A DNA stretch of 7,153 nucleotides, from contig DMYM01000369.1 of the NCBI GenBank assembly GCA_003483645.1, positions 501-7,653 on the forward strand, given 5' to 3'. The notes under the pieces are model-generated. The model saw only the letters and a list, made by a program, of their open reading frames with translations. It was not told the origin of the DNA and searched no databases. Positions 6,562-7,153 of the stretch are shown here, one piece after another. Positions within the stretch are counted from its first letter, which is position 1; every line of letters starts with the position of its first letter. This DNA is from Verrucomicrobiales bacterium. Its GTDB lineage: Bacteria > Verrucomicrobiota > Verrucomicrobiia > Verrucomicrobiales > Akkermansiaceae. A program made the translations under genes and the position numbers.

Positions 6562-7153
6562 CTACTGTTGTCCTCGTAATTTAAAATCTCCTCCCAGCGC
6601 GAGGTGAAGGTTGACCCGGTTGTCGAGTCGCATGCGGCGCAGGGAGGCCAACTGAAATGCGGTCTGCACCTGCCGGTCCTGGGCACTCAGAAGGGTCAGG
6701 GCTTCGACTGCTCCGTCTGCAAAATCCACGATGGCCGCTTCCGCTGCTTCCCGGGCCGAGCGGGCAGATTCCGCCTCCGCCCGTTCCCGCTTGGAAAAAT
6801 ACTCCTCTGCCACGAGCGCCTGCTCGACCTCTCCGAATCCGCGCAGGACACTGCGCTGCAACTCACGCAAGGCGATCTCCTCATCATGACCCGCAATCTT
6901 CGCTTCTTGCCGGAGGCGGCCCCCGGAAAGCAACGGCTGGATCACGCCCCCACTGAGGGACCACACCCCGAACCGACTGTCCAACACCTCGTGCAGAGCA
7001 TCGGTGCTCGTGCCCCTCCTGCCAGTCAGCGAGAAGCTCGGATAACGCGCCAACCGTGCGGCCTTGAAACGACTTCCTGCCGCGGCGTACCTGCGCTCGG
7101 CTGCAAGGATATCCGGTCGCCGCAACAAGAGCTCCGAGGCCAGCCCCGCTGGC
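6562..7153 (-). CDS. Outer-membrane efflux factor (NodT/TolC family), C-terminal part
   Basis: The frame runs from the window edge to the TAG at 6562-6564, about 196 residues, so the N-terminal part is missing. The visible sequence opens with PAGLASELLLRRPDILAAER, matching the family motif (LPxxLLxRRPDIxxAE) that begins the second repeat of NodT-type channels. It continues with AARLARYPSFSLTGRRG, the strand pair with GVWSLSGGVIQPLLSGGRL, and long helices with VLRGFGEVEQALVAEEYFSKRE. It ends DNRVNLHLALGGDF, the usual C-terminal block (xxLYxALGGGW). These proteins form the trimeric outer-membrane channel and periplasmic tunnel that docks on the adaptor. It is the first of three genes in the operon. 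A TTG at 7128 is inside the conserved motif and is not a start. Confidence 0.92.
   Translation of the reverse strand, partial: PAGLASELLLRRPDILAAERRYAAAGSRFKAARLARYPSFSLTGRRGTSTDALHEVLDSRFGVWSLSGGVIQPLLSGGRLRQEAKIAGHDEEIALRELQRSVLRGFGEVEQALVAEEYFSKRERAEAESARSAREAAEAAIVDFADGAVEALTLLSAQDRQVQTAFQLASLRRMRLDNRVNLHLALGGDFKLRGQQ

Noticed and set aside
5310..6686. Longer adaptor start at 6686
   Set aside because: It would overlap the OMF gene by more than 120 nt and add residues with no adaptor similarity; ATG 6557 begins a normal membrane anchor and sits 4 nt after the OMF stop.
1..7153. tRNA, rRNA, CRISPR arrays, insertion sequences or attachment sites
   Set aside because: No cloverleaf-like segments, regular spaced repeats, transposase motifs or terminal inverted repeats were seen by eye on either strand.

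Overview
The window reads as ordinary Gram-negative chromosome, moderately GC-rich by eye. It holds two gene groups that point towards each other. The left part (1-1906, + strand) has the C-terminal part of a TPR / two-TM / SH3 protein of the BatE (aerotolerance) type, then a secreted multi-LysM protein. The right part (2053-7153, - strand) is a tripartite RND efflux operon: outer-membrane factor (C-terminal part only), periplasmic adaptor and inner-membrane RND pump. A BatE-like TPR/SH3 protein beside an envelope LysM protein, plus an RND operon, would suit a Verrucomicrobiota (Opitutae-like) genome. That placement is a guess from gene style, not a demonstrated assignment.

Layout. 2-772: BatE-like protein, 5' end outside the window. 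773-896: AT-rich spacer with a stem-loop right after the stop, an AT-only inverted repeat, an 11-bp direct repeat and a candidate promoter. 897-1906: LysM protein split by a -1 frame change at a C7A7 tract (1273-1286); the two halves together give a three-LysM protein of about 336 residues. 1907-2052: convergent spacer with a strong UUCG-capped hairpin (1966-2000). 5313-2053: RND permease. 6557-5310: membrane fusion protein. 7153-6562: NodT/TolC-family outer-membrane factor, cut by the window end.

The efflux genes are transcribed in the order OMF, adaptor, pump. The first junction has 4 nt between stop and start. The second has an ATGA overlap in which the adaptor's last codons also carry the pump's ribosome binding site. 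The products would form one envelope-spanning pump driven by proton motive force; its substrate cannot be told from sequence.

I found no RNA genes, CRISPR, insertion sequences or phage genes, and no clear new system. The points most worth a second look are the in-phase A_AAA_AAA slippery site that splits the LysM gene, and a roughly 20-residue insertion in the porter domain of the RND pump.
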